A stretch of DNA of 9,346 nucleotides, taken from contig JAIRZS010000206.1 of the NCBI GenBank assembly GCA_031267115.1, forward strand, positions 1 to 9,346. Reading direction: 5' to 3'. Source of the DNA: Treponema sp. (GTDB lineage Bacteria > Spirochaetota > Spirochaetia > Treponematales > Breznakiellaceae). The notes under the pieces were generated by a model, which did not search any database, had not been told where the DNA came from, and saw only the letters and a program-made list of their open reading frames with translations. Numbering within the stretch: position 1 is the stretch's first letter; each line of letters opens with the position of its first letter. The translations under genes were made by a program, and so were the position numbers. Shown here one piece after another: positions 7,741-9,346 of the stretch.

Positions 7741-7797
7741 CATAATAGCAGGATCGGAAGCTCCGCGACAATAGCTTTGGGCGCATCCTGCCGCCAC

Positions 7798-8145
7798 GGG
7801 CCTCCGGCCCTCCGCGCCAGGACCGGGCTTTACGCTTGTATCTTTTTTGCCTCCGGCAAAAAAAGGATACCGCTTCAATCCCTTGCGCGTGCCAAAATCC
7901 GGCGTCCTGCCGGATTTTGGCATCGGAGTTTGCCTGCGGCAAACTCCATCTATCCGCCGCTGGCGGATAGCAATGGAAACAGCGGCGTCCATGCCGCAGG
8001 CATCCATGCCGTTTTACAACTTTGAGTTTTTGCGGAGCAAAAACTCATAAATCGTCGCAGCCGGCATCCCTGCCGGCCTGCCTGCGGCAAACTCCATCTA
8101 TCCGCCACCAGCGGATAGCAATAGAAACAGCGGCATCCATGCCGC
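7798..8145. repeat. Array of about eleven short stem-loops
   Basis: Consecutive hairpins lie at 7798-7810, 7838-7870, 7891-7921 (perfect 13-bp stem), 7925-7947 (10 bp), 7950-7970 (9 bp), 7982-7997, 7999-8010, 8023-8047 (11 bp), 8060-8077 (7 bp), 8098-8118 (8 bp) and 8130-8145 (7 bp). Arm sequences differ from hairpin to hairpin, but loops are 2-6 nt and most stems end in a GCC/GGC or GC/GC tip (loops TCC, TGC, GCT, GGA, GTCCT). They are too regular and closely packed to be chance. None is a textbook terminator with a trailing U-tract. Confidence 0.8.
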
Positions 8146-8148
8146 GGG
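7931..8148. repeat. 70-bp direct duplication inside the stem-loop array
   Basis: Bases 7931-8000 recur at 8079-8148 with about 64 of 70 matches. Each copy carries a ctatccgc/gcggatag hairpin and a following gcggc/gccgc hairpin. The differences fall in loops, spacers, one closing pair or a G-U versus A-U exchange, so the stems survive. The second copy has lost the left arm of the hairpin at its start. The 78 bp between the copies hold two hairpins of other sequence (8023-8047 and 8060-8077). Confidence 0.8.
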
Positions 8149-8173
8149 TGCCAAACATTAAATGCATCGGGGT

Positions 8174-8309
8174 TTTTTACCGCTAAGTCAAAGAAGTCAA
8201 AAAAGTGTAAAAAGTAAAGAACAGGGAACAGAGTCAAGATATCGCAGTCTGGCTGCTTTGCTAATTGCTAATTGCTAATTGTTAATTGTTACCTGCCAAC
8301 TGCTATTTG
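8174..8309. repeat. Dispersed intergenic repeat, copy B
   Basis: This is the second copy of the element at 3102-3177. It shares ttttaccgc-n-aagtc, aagaagt, A-rich AAGT units, agggaacag and, at the far end, aactgctatttgct. It is longer because a block with a heptamer tandem repeat lies before the last motif. It ends 11 bp from the nuclease stop codon, so it occupies the 3' flank of that minus-strand gene as copy A does for the activase gene. Confidence 0.65.
8261..8288. repeat. Heptamer tandem repeat (CTAATTG x3 + TTAATTG)
   Basis: Three exact CTAATTG units are followed by TTAATTG, and the sequence continues as a partial unit. Close by, aacagggaacag (8219-8230) is a partial repeat of a different heptamer, GGGAACA. 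Short tandem heptamers of this kind are known from bacterial intergenic regions, notably in cyanobacteria. Copy number may vary between strains. Confidence 0.75.
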
Positions 8310-8320
8310 CTCAAGGGGAG

Positions 8321-9277
8321 TCAGCCGTCAACCAGTACCCGCGTGGCGCTGTAGCGGGGGGCGCCGTCGATTTTTGTTTTTTCTTCGTCTTCTTCCCGGA
8401 AGTAGCGGACCTTCATGCCGGGTTTTAAATCGTTAAAGTCGGCGTTGTCAACAGTGCTGTAATGAAAAAAAACATTGTTTACCGCGCGGTCGTCGATAAA
8501 CCCATAGCCTTCCTTGACACTCAGGATAACCGAGACCAGGGCGCCGTCGCTGTCCTCTTCGCGCGCAGCATCGCTGTCCCAGGCCTGCCGCCGGGAACCG
8601 GCGGCAGGGACAGGGCCGGGAGAGTTCTCCCGGTCCGTTACAAACAGCCCGCGGGTAAATTCGTCCTGGGCGGAAGCTTCTATAATTTGATGCATGGTAA
8701 CAGGGTAGTACACTTCGTCAATAAGCTGCTGGGATGTGCGGGTCATTTCGATTTTCCCCTGTTCGTTGTAGTAATCAAAGTCCCAGCTTATAAGCATAAC
8801 ATGCGCGCCCAGGGTATTGAGCTTGCGTACCAGCGGCACGTAGTCGCCGTCGCACACAACCAGGACCACAATATCAAAACGCTTGTATATCGCAAGCTCG
8901 TAAGCTTCCAGGGCAAGCCATACGTCTATCCCCTTTTCGTGCAGCGTGTTATTAGGCCCCATGCGCAGGGGAAGATAATGGGTAACAATGTTTTCCCTCA
9001 TCAGTATATCCTCGAAACTCCGCTCGCTCTGAACCTTGTCCCCCATTTCCTTTGCCGACGAACGGCCTTTAAAATAATGGGCGTCCACAATCTGGCATTG
9101 TTTAAATTCGGCCCCCGAAATTTTCGCCGCCTCGTTCCTGATAAAATCGTGCAGCCCGGAAATACTTATTCTGGATTTCCTGTTGTGTTCGTACTTGTAA
9201 TAATTGCTTACCTTAAAAAAATAATAACCATCGTAAAATATTCCAATTCGTACCAGATCAGTTAGTTTGTTGTTCAT
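8321..9277 (-). CDS. NYN-domain ribonuclease with C-terminal cold-shock domain
   Basis: This protein has 318 residues from the ATG at 9275-9277, which is preceded 8 nt upstream by AAGGA (9286-9290). An upstream in-frame TTG at 9325 lacks such support. Residues 8-195 form an NYN (LabA/DUF88, PIN-like) domain: GIFYDG with Asp16, GIDVWLALEAYE with Asp118, and VVCDGDYVPLVRKLNTLG with Asp143 and Asp145. These acidic residues match the metal site of such nucleases. Residues 200-245 are a charged, Pro/Ser-containing linker. Residues 246-316 are a cold-shock (OB-fold) domain, with KEGYGFID as RNP1 (255-262) and NVFFHYS as RNP2 (268-274), which binds single-stranded RNA or DNA. The inferred role is RNA-directed cleavage or processing in the cytoplasm, with the cold-shock domain capturing the substrate. 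Target and partner are unknown. It is 593 bp upstream of the activase gene on the same strand, so a shared transcript is unlikely. Confidence 0.88.
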   Translation of the reverse strand: MNNKLTDLVRIGIFYDGYYFFKVSNYYKYEHNRKSRISISGLHDFIRNEAAKISGAEFKQCQIVDAHYFKGRSSAKEMGDKVQSERSFEDILMRENIVTHYLPLRMGPNNTLHEKGIDVWLALEAYELAIYKRFDIVVLVVCDGDYVPLVRKLNTLGAHVMLISWDFDYYNEQGKIEMTRTSQQLIDEVYYPVTMHQIIEASAQDEFTRGLFVTDRENSPGPVPAAGSRRQAWDSDAAREEDSDGALVSVILSVKEGYGFIDDRAVNNVFFHYSTVDNADFNDLKPGMKVRYFREEDEEKTKIDGAPRYSATRVLVDG

Positions 9278-9291
9278 CGTTTTTATCCTTG

Positions 9292-9305
9292 GTATAAGCT
9301 TATAC
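9292..9305. promoter_or_regulatory. 14-bp perfect palindrome, possible operator/-10 region
   Basis: The sequence gtataagcttatac is perfectly palindromic and ends one base before the nuclease gene's ribosome-binding site. Read on the minus strand it contains TATAAG, which could be a -10 box. A TTGATT 15 nt upstream is a possible but closely spaced -35. A symmetric site over a -10 would suit a repressor, but this is inference from position alone. Confidence 0.4.
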
Positions 9306-9346
9306 GAATCCGGCCCATTAATCAATCAGGCCGGTCGGACAGGATG

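Larger units (their letters stand above)
7728..8320. other. 593-bp gene-free region dense in stem-loops and repeats
   Basis: I see no convincing coding sequence here. ORFs that cross it lack ribosome-binding sites and their translations look like repeat readthrough. The part nearest the activase gene (7741-7797) holds only a 7-bp inverted pair, gcaggat at 7748-7754 with atcctgc at 7785-7791, just upstream of its ribosome-binding site. Positions 7798-8145 are a hairpin array and 8174-8309 are a dispersed repeat copy. No clear sigma-70 promoter for the activase gene stands out. Confidence 0.65.

Noticed and set aside
7838..7870. Intrinsic terminator for the nuclease transcript
   Set aside because: The stem includes its own A/T runs and is not followed by a separate U-tract on either strand; it lies over 450 bp beyond the stop codon.
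7435..8025. A plus-strand open frame running from the activase 5' end into the stem-loop array
   Set aside because: It reads through antisense coding sequence and hairpins, with no domain and no plausible start signal.
7798..8145. CRISPR array
   Set aside because: The hairpins differ in arm sequence and spacing, there are no unique spacers between identical repeats, and no cas genes are present.
8462..9265. A 267-codon plus-strand open frame opposite the nuclease gene
   Set aside because: It is antisense to intact NYN and cold-shock motifs, and its own translation has no recognisable domain or ribosome-binding site.
9275..9325. TTG start at 9325 for the nuclease gene
   Set aside because: The ATG at 9277 has a well-spaced AAGGA site, and the extra 16 residues would be encoded by the palindrome and probable promoter region.

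Overview
The window looks like chromosomal DNA of a gut-type spirochaete, most likely Treponema-like. The signs are an activase/dehydratase fusion of the 2-hydroxyacyl-CoA dehydratase class (typical of strict anaerobes), a permissive spirochaete-style lipobox, small secreted proteins, moderately high G+C and repeat-rich intergenic DNA. This assignment is inference; there is no rRNA, tRNA or marker gene to fix it.

Layout. Positions 1-3059 hold three plus-strand genes in a row, probably one transcription unit. They are the 3' part of a large protein ending in four PPC-type beta-sandwich repeats (the start lies before the window), a small secreted protein with a signal peptide, and a lipoprotein distantly resembling the LPP20 family. 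All three appear to be envelope or secreted proteins. Positions 3060-3245 are a convergent intergenic region with a long imperfect inverted repeat and a tandem 31-bp repeat. Positions 3246-7727 (minus strand) are one very long gene. It encodes two BadF/BadG-type ATPase (activase) domains followed by regions related to 2-hydroxyacyl-CoA dehydratase subunits, and ends in an odd proline-rich tail encoded by G/C palindromes. Positions 7728-8320 contain no gene but hold about eleven short stem-loops in 350 bp, an internal 70-bp duplication, a second copy of the repeat found at 3102-3177, and a heptamer tandem repeat. Positions 8321-9277 (minus strand) encode an NYN-domain (PIN-like) ribonuclease fused to a C-terminal cold-shock domain, with a perfect 14-bp palindrome just upstream of its ribosome-binding site.

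How the genes relate. The envelope trio converges on the activase gene. The nuclease gene lies upstream of the activase gene on the same strand, but 593 bp of structured DNA separates them, so co-transcription is doubtful. No defence system, CRISPR array, prophage or insertion sequence is visible. The most unusual material is non-coding: the stem-loop array and a degenerate repeat family found at the 3' side of both minus-strand genes, plus the apparent spread of such repeat DNA into the C-terminal codons of the activase gene.
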